A stretch of DNA of 64,000 nucleotides from Pandoraea commovens (GTDB taxonomy: Bacteria; Pseudomonadota; Gammaproteobacteria; Burkholderiales; Burkholderiaceae): positions 496,001-560,000 of the forward strand of contig NZ_CABPSA010000001.1 in assembly GCF_902459615.1 (NCBI RefSeq), given 5' to 3'. This document shows, one piece after another, positions 1 to 7,652 of this stretch. Below the pieces are notes generated by a model that saw only the letters and a program-made list of their open reading frames with translations, was not told the DNA's origin and ran no database searches. Position numbers and translations under genes: made by a program. Numbering within the stretch: position 1 is the first letter of the stretch; each line of letters begins with the position of its first letter.

Positions 1-956
1 CCGTCCCGATACGCCACGCGCAACGGCACTTCCTCACGCGCCTGCGCACGGGACAGATCGCTCGCGCGTAACGGCGAGCCTACCTTCTTCAGACCGGCCG
101 CGATGCGTCCGGCCAGATCGCCTTCATAGAATTCGCGTCCGCCGTGGGTGGCGATGCTGTCGAGACTTCGCGCCAGTGCTGGCTGATGAAAGCGCTCACC
201 GGCCTGCGGGATGCGTCCGTTCGGCATGAAAGTGGTTGAGAAGCCTTCCCAGCCGGACAACTCGTTGGCCCGGAACGTCTGCCAGAAGTGCTGCGACGGC
301 GTCACGGGAAAGCCGTTCGCAGCGTACTCGGTCGCGCGCGAAAAAAGCGACGGCCACGATTGCTGACCGCCCCACTGCGTGCGACTCAATTCGAATGCCT
401 TGTCCCAGATGGCGACCGTCGCAGCCGTGGTCAGCGTCGCGCCGGGGCCGCGCACAGGAATCGCGCTACCGTACTCGGGCGGTTGGGCTGCGGCCTGACC
501 GATGCCAGAGAGCGTGCGCACATTGCCGTCACGATCACTGATGACCATGAAGGCGTCGCCGCCCAGACCGGTGAAATGCGGATACGTCACGCTCAGCACC
601 GCGCCAATGGCAATCGCCGCTTCGATGGCGTTCCCGCCCGCGCGCAGCACTTCCAGCCCCGCTTCGCTCGCCAGCTCATGCGGACTGGTCACCATGCCAC
701 GCGTCGATTGTGCGAGACGCCCGTCCGGCTTTGCGTTCGTGTCTGCTTTCGTCGTCACCGACGGTGCGGCTGCCACAGCTTCGGCAGCCTCCACGGCCGA
801 GAGCGGCAGGACAGCGCTACCGGCCAGCGCCGCCGTCCCCATCAGAAAATTGCGACGCGTGTTGATGCTGCTCGCATCGCCAGCGGCAGACGGCTGCGGC
901 GTCGATTGCGGTGGTGTCGGAGTAAGGCCATCGGCCAGTTTTGGTGCGAACGTCAT
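1..956 (-). CDS. Gamma-glutamyltransferase-like Ntn hydrolase with Tat signal, partial
   Basis: The reading frame runs off the left edge; 318 residues of the N-terminal part are visible. The start at 956 begins a long leader with a twin-arginine motif (TRRNFLMG, Arg34-Arg35) and an alanine-rich hydrophobic stretch, which predicts Tat export. The body has hallmarks of the GGT family (GMVTSPHELASEAGLEVLRA, GGNAIEAAIAIG, TGLGGDAFMVI). Where true glutathione hydrolases have an FREMAP-like stretch with the arginine that holds the glutamate carboxylate, this protein reads SGIGQAA. That fits GGT-family amidohydrolases such as oxamate amidohydrolase HpxW better than glutathione hydrolase. The autoprocessing threonine would lie outside the window. 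It closes a minus-strand run of amide/nucleobase catabolism genes. The family is certain; the substrate is not. Confidence 0.85.
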   Translation of the reverse strand, partial: MTFAPKLADGLTPTPPQSTPQPSAAGDASSINTRRNFLMGTAALAGSAVLPLSAVEAAEAVAAAPSVTTKADTNAKPDGRLAQSTRGMVTSPHELASEAGLEVLRAGGNAIEAAIAIGAVLSVTYPHFTGLGGDAFMVISDRDGNVRTLSGIGQAAAQPPEYGSAIPVRGPGATLTTAATVAIWDKAFELSRTQWGGQQSWPSLFSRATEYAANGFPVTPSQHFWQTFRANELSGWEGFSTTFMPNGRIPQAGERFHQPALARSLDSIATHGGREFYEGDLAGRIAAGLKKVGSPLRASDLSRAQAREEVPLRVAYRD

Positions 957-1058
957 GCCGTCTCCCTTGGGGATGTCATTGGAAGGCGAAGCGCACCCGA
1001 CACTGGCAGCGCTTCGCCCGTACATCGTTGAATCGTCAAATCGTCGTGGGATTGGAGG

Positions 1059-1595
1059 TCAGACTTCCGCCTTCCAGCCCTTCCAGTTGCGTTGATGCGA
1101 GACTTCCGGGGCGGAGTAGCGCTCCTTGAGCCAGGCGTAGACCGGACCGAGCGCGTTCATCGCCACGGCGGCGGCCAGTGCGGCCAGCGGGTCCTGTGCA
1201 ACGGGACCGAAGCCGCCGAACAGCGTGGCGAAGTAAGTCGCGAAGCCGAAAAACATGCCCGGGATGAAGTTCAGGCCGGGGAAGAAGCGCGCCAGCGCCA
1301 TCATCGAGCCGTTGCCTGCGAAAAGAATCACCATCTCCGCGACCACCAGCGTGTTGCCGCTGAACTGCGTGGCGGCCTGTTTGAAGCCCAGCACGATCAG
1401 GAACGCGAAGAACGATCCGATCGGTAGCGTCGCCCAGATACGTTTTAGGTTCACCAGCGTCGGGCCGCCCATCGCGAACGTGGCCGCCCAACTGATAAAG
1501 ATCGCCCATGGCGGCAGATGCAACGGCAGCATCGCAATCGGGATGGTGGTGACAGCAAGTAGTGAGGCAACGACTTCCGCAGGCAGCTTCTTCAT
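1059..1595 (-). CDS. DUF1097-family integral membrane protein
   Basis: A 178-residue protein with about five hydrophobic segments, including VVASLLAVTTIPIAMLP, a glycine-rich GMFFGFATYFATLFGGFG and an alanine-rich helix near residue 140. The layout matches DUF1097 (E. coli YcdZ type), an inner-membrane family without a proven function. The start at 1595 (MKKLPAEV) is chosen because a GGAG box lies just upstream; the frame stays open 13 codons further. It lies 28 bp after the amidohydrolase gene on the same strand, so the two are probably co-transcribed. A small-molecule transport or channel role next to the amide catabolism genes is inference. Confidence 0.75.
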   Translation of the reverse strand: MKKLPAEVVASLLAVTTIPIAMLPLHLPPWAIFISWAATFAMGGPTLVNLKRIWATLPIGSFFAFLIVLGFKQAATQFSGNTLVVAEMVILFAGNGSMMALARFFPGLNFIPGMFFGFATYFATLFGGFGPVAQDPLAALAAAVAMNALGPVYAWLKERYSAPEVSHQRNWKGWKAEV

Positions 1596-1623
1596 GATTG
1601 TCTCCTTGAGTTTTATAAGAACT

Positions 1624-2895
1624 TCATTGCGCACAACAACATGAATGCCGGTGAATCTCGCAGCTGTGCTGCGTCACGACCGTGATGCGGCCGCGTTTGA
1701 TGACCCACAGACGTGGCGGGATATCGAGCAGCGCGTCGGCCACCCGGAACGTATCGAGAATGATCAGATCGGCCTGCTTGCCCACGGCGATGCCGTAGTC
1801 GTGCGACAGGCCGATGGCGCGCGCGGCGTTATGCGTGCCCATGTCCAGAATCGCCTGCTGATGCTCGGGCACGCCGAACTGCGCCACGTGTGCGAGCAGA
1901 TTGCCGATCTGCAACATGTCGGCCTTGCCGAACGGGGTGAATGCGTTGCGCACGTTGTTCGACGAATACGCAACGTTCACACCGGCGCTATGCAACGCTT
2001 TCACAGGGGTCAGTCCACGACGCTGGTTCTGCGCATCCTTGCGCCCGCCCAGATACAGATCCGTCGCGGGCAACGTGACGATGCTGATGCCCGCCAGGCG
2101 GATCTGTTCGATCACCGGTGCGAGTTCGTCGTTGTCGAGCGCGCCCAGACTCGTCACGTGGCCGAGGGACACGCGTCCCTGATAGCCCGTGTCGATGGTT
2201 CGCTGCGCGATGTAGGAGATAGCGGCGAAGCGCTGATCGCTGGTGTCGTCGGCGAAGTCCGCGTGCATGTCGATGGGCGCATCGAAGCGCTGCGCCAGCT
2301 CGAACACGATATCGATGTGGCGCTTCGTGTCTTCCCAGTTCAGCTCGTTGTACGGGCAGCCGCCCACGACGTCCGCGCCCATGCGCAGCGCGTCGATCAT
2401 CAGCTCATAGGTGCCCTTCGACTTGAGAATGCCCTCCTGCGGGAACGCCACGATCTGCAAGTCGAGCAGGCTGTCGTATTCGTCCTTAAGCGTAAGCAGC
2501 GTCTCCACACCGATGAGGCCCTGAATCAGGTCGACGTCGGGGTGCGCACGCACGGCGACCGTGCCGTTCTTGACCGCCATGTCGAGCACCTGACGCGAGC
2601 GGTCGAGCACGTCCTCACGCTCCTGCTTGCTCTTGAGAATGCCGGTCACGCGAATGGCCTCGTCGAGCGTGCCGAAGCGTGCGGGCAGACGACGATGCAG
2701 CAGCGCCTTGTCGAGATGCAGGTGCGCTTCGACGAGGCCGGGAATCGCGGCCCGGCCCTGCGCGTCGATCTGCTCCTCGGCGGTGGCGTCGATGCCCGGC
2801 TCTATCGCGGCGATGCGCCCGCCCTTGATGGCGATATCCACGAGCGGCGCGTCGTCGCGTACGCACACATTGTTGATCAGCAGGTCCACATGCAT
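1624..2895 (-). CDS. Amidohydrolase, cytosine deaminase / N-isopropylammelide hydrolase type
   Basis: A full-length 423-residue metal-dependent hydrolase of the amidohydrolase superfamily. Visible metal-site motifs are AHLHLDKALL near residue 58, MHADFADD near residue 210 and LGHVTS near residue 245, followed by YSSNNVRNAFTPFGKADML near residue 310 and THNAARAIG near residue 365. The cytosine deaminase/AtzC branch hydrolyses exocyclic or ring C-N bonds of pyrimidines, triazines and related cyclic amides. The start at 2895 has an AAGGAG box 9 bases upstream. Its neighbours (NCS1 transporter, racemase-like protein, GGT-like enzyme) support a cyclic amide substrate, which cannot be named from sequence. 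The C-terminal tail is unusually rich in Cys and His and may chelate metal. Confidence 0.85.
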   Translation of the reverse strand: MHVDLLINNVCVRDDAPLVDIAIKGGRIAAIEPGIDATAEEQIDAQGRAAIPGLVEAHLHLDKALLHRRLPARFGTLDEAIRVTGILKSKQEREDVLDRSRQVLDMAVKNGTVAVRAHPDVDLIQGLIGVETLLTLKDEYDSLLDLQIVAFPQEGILKSKGTYELMIDALRMGADVVGGCPYNELNWEDTKRHIDIVFELAQRFDAPIDMHADFADDTSDQRFAAISYIAQRTIDTGYQGRVSLGHVTSLGALDNDELAPVIEQIRLAGISIVTLPATDLYLGGRKDAQNQRRGLTPVKALHSAGVNVAYSSNNVRNAFTPFGKADMLQIGNLLAHVAQFGVPEHQQAILDMGTHNAARAIGLSHDYGIAVGKQADLIILDTFRVADALLDIPPRLWVIKRGRITVVTQHSCEIHRHSCCCAQ

Positions 2896-3118
2896 GGTGC
2901 GGGTCTCCTTACGTCACGAAAAGCACTTGCGAATAGGGTCGCAGAGTGAGGTTGATGGACTTGGCCGGAGTGCGTCGGCGGCCGGGGTGGCAAAGGTTCT
3001 GAAAGGCCTGAACCAAGATAAGAAGAGCGCCCGAATACGGGGCATCGGGATTTGCTGGTTTTCGTCTAAGAATTTCCCTAGACGCGGTGCAGCAATCAAA
3101 ACGTGGGGAAGGGTTTGA

Positions 3119-3135
3119 CCGGACAGAACGTCCGG
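3119..3135 (-). terminator. Possible weak terminator hairpin after the response regulator
   Basis: Six-base arms CCGGAC and GTCCGG enclose a 5-base loop, 22 bp beyond the stop codon of the response regulator gene. No U-tract follows, so intrinsic termination is uncertain. The rest of the 2896-3156 gap shows only a second small stem (CGTCTA/TAGACG near 3065) and no gene. Confidence 0.35.
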
Positions 3136-3156
3136 CCAGGGCAATCCAACGCCGGA

Positions 3157-3801
3157 TCAGGCGTCGGTACCGGCGACGATCAGACCGTGCTCAATGGCGT
3201 AATGCACAAGCCCCGCCGTCGATGGAATGTCCATCTTGGTCAGGATGTTCGCCTTGTGCGTGCTGACGGTCTTGGCCGACAACGACAGGCAGCGGGCGAT
3301 GTCGTTGATGCCATTGCCCTCGACCAGCATCTGGAAAATCTGGAACTCGCGCGCGGTCAGACGCGTGTGCGGCAACGCCTCGGCGGGTTGTTGCAACTGA
3401 CGAACCAGCTTGTCGGCCACTAGCGGCGACACGACCGTGCCACCCCGTGACACGCGCCGGATAGCGCTCATCAGTTGCTCCGATTCGGCGTTCTTCGTGA
3501 GATAGCCCGCTGCGCCAGCGCGAATGGCCTGCACCGCATATTGCGACTCGCGATACATGCTGAGCACCAGAATCGGCAGTGACGGATAACTTGCCTTGAT
3601 CTGGGCGATGAGCGCGATGCCACTCTTCCCGGGCATCGACATATCGAGCAACAGCACGTCAATGGTGGTCAGGCGCAGGCGCTTCAGGACGTCTTCGCCA
3701 TCCACCGCCTCGGACACGACGGCCATGTCGGGGGCCATCGAAATGATCTTTTTCAGACCGTCACGAATGATCGCGTGGTCGTCGGCAATCATCACACGCA
3801 T
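3157..3801 (-). CDS. NarL/FixJ-family response regulator
   Basis: A 214-residue two-domain regulator. The receiver domain (1-120) has the acidic pair Asp7-Asp8, the phospho-acceptor Asp53 (LLLDMSMPGKSG) and Lys103. The LuxR-type helix-turn-helix (about 148-205) has the LTAREFQIFQMLVEG and LSLSAKTVSTHKANIL motifs. The start at 3801 (MRVMIADDH) overlaps the end of the histidine kinase gene by 10 bp, which indicates translational coupling. Phosphorylated by the partner kinase, it should bind DNA as a dimer. Its position inside the amide catabolism run suggests control of those genes or of a wider response; no direct target is visible. Confidence 0.93.
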   Translation of the reverse strand: MRVMIADDHAIIRDGLKKIISMAPDMAVVSEAVDGEDVLKRLRLTTIDVLLLDMSMPGKSGIALIAQIKASYPSLPILVLSMYRESQYAVQAIRAGAAGYLTKNAESEQLMSAIRRVSRGGTVVSPLVADKLVRQLQQPAEALPHTRLTAREFQIFQMLVEGNGINDIARCLSLSAKTVSTHKANILTKMDIPSTAGLVHYAIEHGLIVAGTDA

Positions 3802-4892
3802 GGCCACCCCGCATCGTGAGTTGCAGGAATCGTCGAGGCATGCGTGGCTGGCCGCGCAGGAATCCGCACGACGATACGCGTGCCCTGCCCTGGCGCACTT
3901 TCGATATCGAAGGCACCGCCCAGCATCAGCGCCCGCTCTCGCATGCCCATGAGACCGAGCCGCTGGCCGTGTCCGGCGCGCGACGGGTCCATGCCCCGCC
4001 CGTCGTCGCTGATGCACACGTGGCAGTGACCCTCGCGCAATTCGAGCGTCACGCGGACCTGCGTCGGCTGTCCGTGCCGGCTCGCGTTCGTGAGCGACTC
4101 CTGCACGATGCGGAAGATGGCCGTGCTGCACTCGCTATCGAGACACGCCGTCACCGACTCGGGCATCACCAGTTCGCACGGTAAGCCGTGACGTTGTGCA
4201 AACGATTCCGTGAGCCATTCCAGCGCGGCGTGCAGGCCGAGTTCGTCAAGTACCGCCGGGCGCAGGTCCGCCGCGATGCGATGCACGGCGTCGATCGTCT
4301 CGTCGACCAGCTCCTTGAGCATCTGGATCTGCGCCGACTGATCGGCCGCAGGCAGGTTCGGTTGCGTCTCCAGATAGTTCAGACCGAGACGCAGGCCGCC
4401 CAGCCACTGCCCGAGTTCGTCATGCAATTCGCGCGACAGGCGCGTACGCTCGGCTTCACGTACGGTTTGCAGATACGCCGAGAGTTGACGCAGTTGAGCG
4501 CGCGAATCGAGCAGCGCCATCTCGGATCGCTTGCGGTCGGTGATGTCGCGTGAGATGCCGACGGTGCCGACGATGCGTCCGTGGGCATCGCGCACAGGCA
4601 TCTTGACGGTGTCGAACCAGCGCGGTGCGCCGTCTGCACCCGGGCGGCTCTCTTCGTAGCGACGACGTACGCCGCTCGCGACGACGGCACGGTCGGTGGC
4701 AAGGTACACACGTCCCCACTCGGAGGACCATACCTTGTCCGGCGTGCTGCCAATGATGTCAGCCTCGGTGCGCCCGCATGCGGCCATGAAGGCGTCGTTG
4801 ACGAGGATGTAGCGCGACTCGGTGTCCTTAAGCCACGCCTGATCCGGGATGTTGTTCAGAATCGCCCGGTGCAGTTCGCCATGCGTCTCCAC
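3792..4892 (-). CDS. Soluble PAS-domain histidine kinase, NarX/DegS type
   Basis: From the preferred GTG start the protein has 366 residues. A PAS domain plus PAC segment spans about 8-125, followed by a HisKA_3 dimerisation domain with the phospho-acceptor His157 (SRELHDELGQ) and a HATPase domain with the N-box NASRHG, the G-box DDGRGMD and a GLMGMRERA motif. No transmembrane segment is seen, so it senses a cytoplasmic signal through PAS. The start at 4892 is chosen because AAGGAG lies 5 bases upstream; a TTG start at 4940 is also open but lacks such a site. It pairs with the overlapping response regulator. The signal is unknown. Confidence 0.9.
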   Translation of the reverse strand: METHGELHRAILNNIPDQAWLKDTESRYILVNDAFMAACGRTEADIIGSTPDKVWSSEWGRVYLATDRAVVASGVRRRYEESRPGADGAPRWFDTVKMPVRDAHGRIVGTVGISRDITDRKRSEMALLDSRAQLRQLSAYLQTVREAERTRLSRELHDELGQWLGGLRLGLNYLETQPNLPAADQSAQIQMLKELVDETIDAVHRIAADLRPAVLDELGLHAALEWLTESFAQRHGLPCELVMPESVTACLDSECSTAIFRIVQESLTNASRHGQPTQVRVTLELREGHCHVCISDDGRGMDPSRAGHGQRLGLMGMRERALMLGGAFDIESAPGQGTRIVVRIPARPATHASTIPATHDAGWPCV

Positions 4893-5131
4893 TGCGTCTC
4901 CTTGCCGTACCGATGAAATGACGCGGCGCAGCACAGTCAAAGGCTTGCAAACAAGGCGTCTGCCCTGTCAGAGGTTCGCCATGACGTCGACACCGGTCCG
5001 CAACCAATATAGCCAGACCGGCGTGCGAGCGCGCCTCTAGTTTTCCCGCATATCGGCATGCTGCGTTGATTCATGAGTTTTTCTGATGGATGCCGCAGCG
5101 TGGCGGGAGCGACAGGCAGATGTCATCCGCT

Positions 5132-5860
5132 TCAACCGAACAGCGCCTGTGGCCAGCCGACGATCTGCTTGCGACGGGGAGGCGCATACGTGCGCACCTT
5201 GGACGTGCTCAGGCCGAGCCGCACCAGCGATTCGGCGAGTGCAACGGCAGCGGACACGCCATCGACGACCGGCACGCCCGTACGCTCGCGAATCTTGGCG
5301 TCAAGTCCGGCCATCCCGCCACAACCAAGGCAGATGACTTCGGCATGATCGTCGCGCACGGCGATCTCCGCCTGTGCGACAACGGCCGCGATGGCCCGCT
5401 GCGGATCGCGCTCCAGTTCCAGCACCGGCATGCCGCTCGCGCGCACCGAGGCACAGCGAGCGTCGAGACCGGCCAGCTTCAGACGATCTTCGATGAGCGG
5501 CACCGTACGATCGAGCGTGGTGACGACCGAGTATCGGTGGCCGAGGAGCATCGCCATGCTCGCGGCGGCTTCGGTAATGTCGACGACGGGCACGTGCAGC
5601 AATTCCTGCAAGCCTTCGCGTCCGTGTTCGCCATAACCGGCCTGAATCACGGCGTCGTACGGTTCGTCGTAGCTCATCACGCGCTGCATCACGGCAATGG
5701 CCGCGAGATAGCTTTCGAAATTGCCTTCGACGGATTCCGCACCGAAGTGCGGCGTGAGTCCGACGATTTCCGTGCCCGGCGACGCGCTCGCACGTGCATG
5801 GTGCGCGATGGCGTCGGTTATCGCGGCCGTCGTGTTGACGTTCACGACAAGGATCTTCAT
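5132..5860 (-). CDS. Asp/Glu/hydantoin racemase superfamily protein with a single catalytic cysteine
   Basis: A 242-residue protein beginning MKILVVNVNTTAAIT, the typical N-terminus of hydantoin and allantoin racemases. Those enzymes use two cysteines, one in an ACFGDPG-type loop near residue 76 and one in LGCAGM near residue 181. Here the second is present (Cys180, CLGCGGM) but the first position is Gly75 (IQAGYGEHG). A Gly/Cys pair is the arrangement of arylmalonate decarboxylase, so two-base racemisation may not be possible. The start at 5860 has a GGAG box upstream. It lies 64 bp after the NCS1 transporter gene on the same strand, probably in one operon. The family is sure; the reaction is open. 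Confidence 0.85.
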   Translation of the reverse strand: MKILVVNVNTTAAITDAIAHHARASASPGTEIVGLTPHFGAESVEGNFESYLAAIAVMQRVMSYDEPYDAVIQAGYGEHGREGLQELLHVPVVDITEAAASMAMLLGHRYSVVTTLDRTVPLIEDRLKLAGLDARCASVRASGMPVLELERDPQRAIAAVVAQAEIAVRDDHAEVICLGCGGMAGLDAKIRERTGVPVVDGVSAAVALAESLVRLGLSTSKVRTYAPPRRKQIVGWPQALFG

Positions 5861-5924
5861 AAACACTCCAGAGGGGATGAATACAGAGGTGAAACTCGCC
5901 TGCGCTACCGGCGCAGCACAGACC

Positions 5925-7466
5925 CTAGTGTGCGGCGCTGTCGACGGCGAAGTGCTCGCCCGAGCAATCTTCGAATGCCCGGCGACGGTCCGAGATCGCG
6001 TAGTACACGCCACCGGCAATGCCCGCACCGAGCAGCCAGGAGAACGGCGTGAGCGCGCTGAACGCCGGCACGAGCGCCGCCGTCACCGCGACCAGCGCCG
6101 ATGGCACCAGCGCGACCACCGCCTTCGGGTTCACGCCGCGCACATAGTGGTAAGTGCCCTCGCGCATTTCGCTGTACAGATGCGGCACGTGCACGCACGT
6201 CTTGCGAAGCAGCCAGTAGTCCACGGTGATGATGCCGTAGAGCGGGCCGAGCAACGCACCGAGACCTGACAGGAAGTACACGATCACGATGGGGCTGTTA
6301 TAGAGATTCCACGGCAGGATGACGACGGCAATCGTGGCGCTGATGAGACCTGCGCGACGGAACGTCAGCCGATGCGGGGCGAGGCTCGTGAGCACGAACG
6401 CCGGAGCGACGAAGTTCGCCATGATGTTGACGGCGACCGTCACGACGAGAAACGCGAGACAGCCGAGCACGAGGAACGTCTTGTCGGGAATCGTGGCGAT
6501 GATATCGGTCGGGCTATGGATGATCTGACCGTTCAGGCTGAACTGCGCACCGGCGAGCACGAAGCTGATCACCGCGAAGATCAGGATGTTGACGGGCAGC
6601 CCCCAGAAATTGCCGGTACGAATGACCTTGCGGCTCGGCGAAGCGCGTGTGAAGTCGCAGAAGTTGAGCACCAGCGTGCCGTAGATCGCGAGCCACAACG
6701 CGCCGCCCGCGAAGACCTTCGTCCACATGGCGAGGCCCGTGAGCGGCGTGCCGACCGACATGGCGATATGGCCTCCGGCACGGTGATACATCCACACCGC
6801 AAGACTCGTCACGGTGACGAGAATGATCGGCCCGGCGAACGCTTCGTACTTGCGCACCATCTCCATGCCGTAAGCCAGAATCGCGAGTTGCACGAGCCAG
6901 ATGGCGATGAAACTGAGCCAGCCGAGCGTCGACAGACCGAGCACGCTGTTGTGATCGTAGGCGCCGGCCGCAGGCCAAACCGCTACGAGCAACACGCGCA
7001 GCACGACCGAGGCGAGATACGTCTGAATGCCGAACCACGCAATGGCGATGACCGCACGCACGATGGCAGGAATCTGTGCGCCGTAGACGCCGAAGCTCAT
7101 GCGGCTGACAACAGGGAACGGCACACCGGTCTTCTGGCCCATGTAGCCCGTCAGGTTCATGAAGACGTAGACAAGCGCCGCGCCGATGCCGAGCGACGCG
7201 AGCATCTGCCAGCCGGTCAGACCCAGTGCGAAGAGTCCGATCGCGAAGGAGTAGTTGGCGATGTTGTGCACATCGTTGGTCCACAGCGCGAAGATGCTGT
7301 AGCGGCCCCAGCGCCGTCCTTCGGCCTTTGTCGGGGCCAGATCGGCGTTATGCAGCCGTGGGCTGAGCCCATGCGCGGTGTGATGAGCGTGAGTTTGGGC
7401 ACGGGACTGCCCGGTCGTGGGCATGCCGCCCAGGACCTCGTTCGAAACGTCCAATTGCATCCGCAT
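5925..7466 (-). CDS. NCS1-family nucleobase/allantoin/hydantoin:cation symporter
   Basis: A 513-residue membrane protein with about 12 hydrophobic segments. The first transmembrane region carries the NCS1 signature (FALWTNDVHNIANYSFAIGL), followed by GQKTGVPFPVVSRMSFGVYG. The family (Mhp1, PucI, CodB relatives) imports hydantoins, allantoin, cytosine, uracil or related rings with Na+ or H+. It is the first gene of the minus-strand run and has AAGGAG directly upstream. With the racemase-like and amidohydrolase genes downstream it likely supplies the cyclic substrate of the pathway. The N-terminal 50 residues are His-rich and hydrophilic. Confidence 0.92.
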   Translation of the reverse strand: MRMQLDVSNEVLGGMPTTGQSRAQTHAHHTAHGLSPRLHNADLAPTKAEGRRWGRYSIFALWTNDVHNIANYSFAIGLFALGLTGWQMLASLGIGAALVYVFMNLTGYMGQKTGVPFPVVSRMSFGVYGAQIPAIVRAVIAIAWFGIQTYLASVVLRVLLVAVWPAAGAYDHNSVLGLSTLGWLSFIAIWLVQLAILAYGMEMVRKYEAFAGPIILVTVTSLAVWMYHRAGGHIAMSVGTPLTGLAMWTKVFAGGALWLAIYGTLVLNFCDFTRASPSRKVIRTGNFWGLPVNILIFAVISFVLAGAQFSLNGQIIHSPTDIIATIPDKTFLVLGCLAFLVVTVAVNIMANFVAPAFVLTSLAPHRLTFRRAGLISATIAVVILPWNLYNSPIVIVYFLSGLGALLGPLYGIITVDYWLLRKTCVHVPHLYSEMREGTYHYVRGVNPKAVVALVPSALVAVTAALVPAFSALTPFSWLLGAGIAGGVYYAISDRRRAFEDCSGEHFAVDSAAH

Positions 7467-7495
7467 TGTCTCCTTGATTGAAGCAAGGACGACCT

Positions 7496-7507
7496 GACCG
7501 TTCGGTC
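7496..7507. promoter_or_regulatory. Small palindrome upstream of the NCS1 transporter gene
   Basis: GACCGTTCGGTC (arms of 5, spacer TT) lies 30 bp upstream of the transporter start and overlaps a direct repeat CTGACCG with a 13-bp period. It may be an operator for the amide catabolism operon. The remaining 7508-7652 stretch is AT-richer and holds no gene that I can support. Confidence 0.25.
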
Positions 7508-7652
7508 TGACCGCTTATTGGCGCGGTCTATGCATCGCCCTTGCTGAATGCGTGTTGGTGCAATGGAGTATGGGTGGGACGTTTTGAATTGGGAAATTAA
7601 ATGTTTGGTTGAGTGGTATTCGGAAAATGGATACGAACAAAGGGTAGAAACG

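Noticed and set aside
1645-2949. Plus-strand open frame of 434 codons opposite the amidohydrolase
   Set aside because: Shadow frame: the minus strand encodes a clear full-length enzyme with metal motifs, and the plus frame is rich in Arg, His and Val without any motif.
6372-7481. Plus-strand open frame of 369 codons opposite the NCS1 gene
   Set aside because: Composition (Arg, His, Glu, Asp rich) is that of the reverse complement of a membrane protein; no ribosome site or domain.
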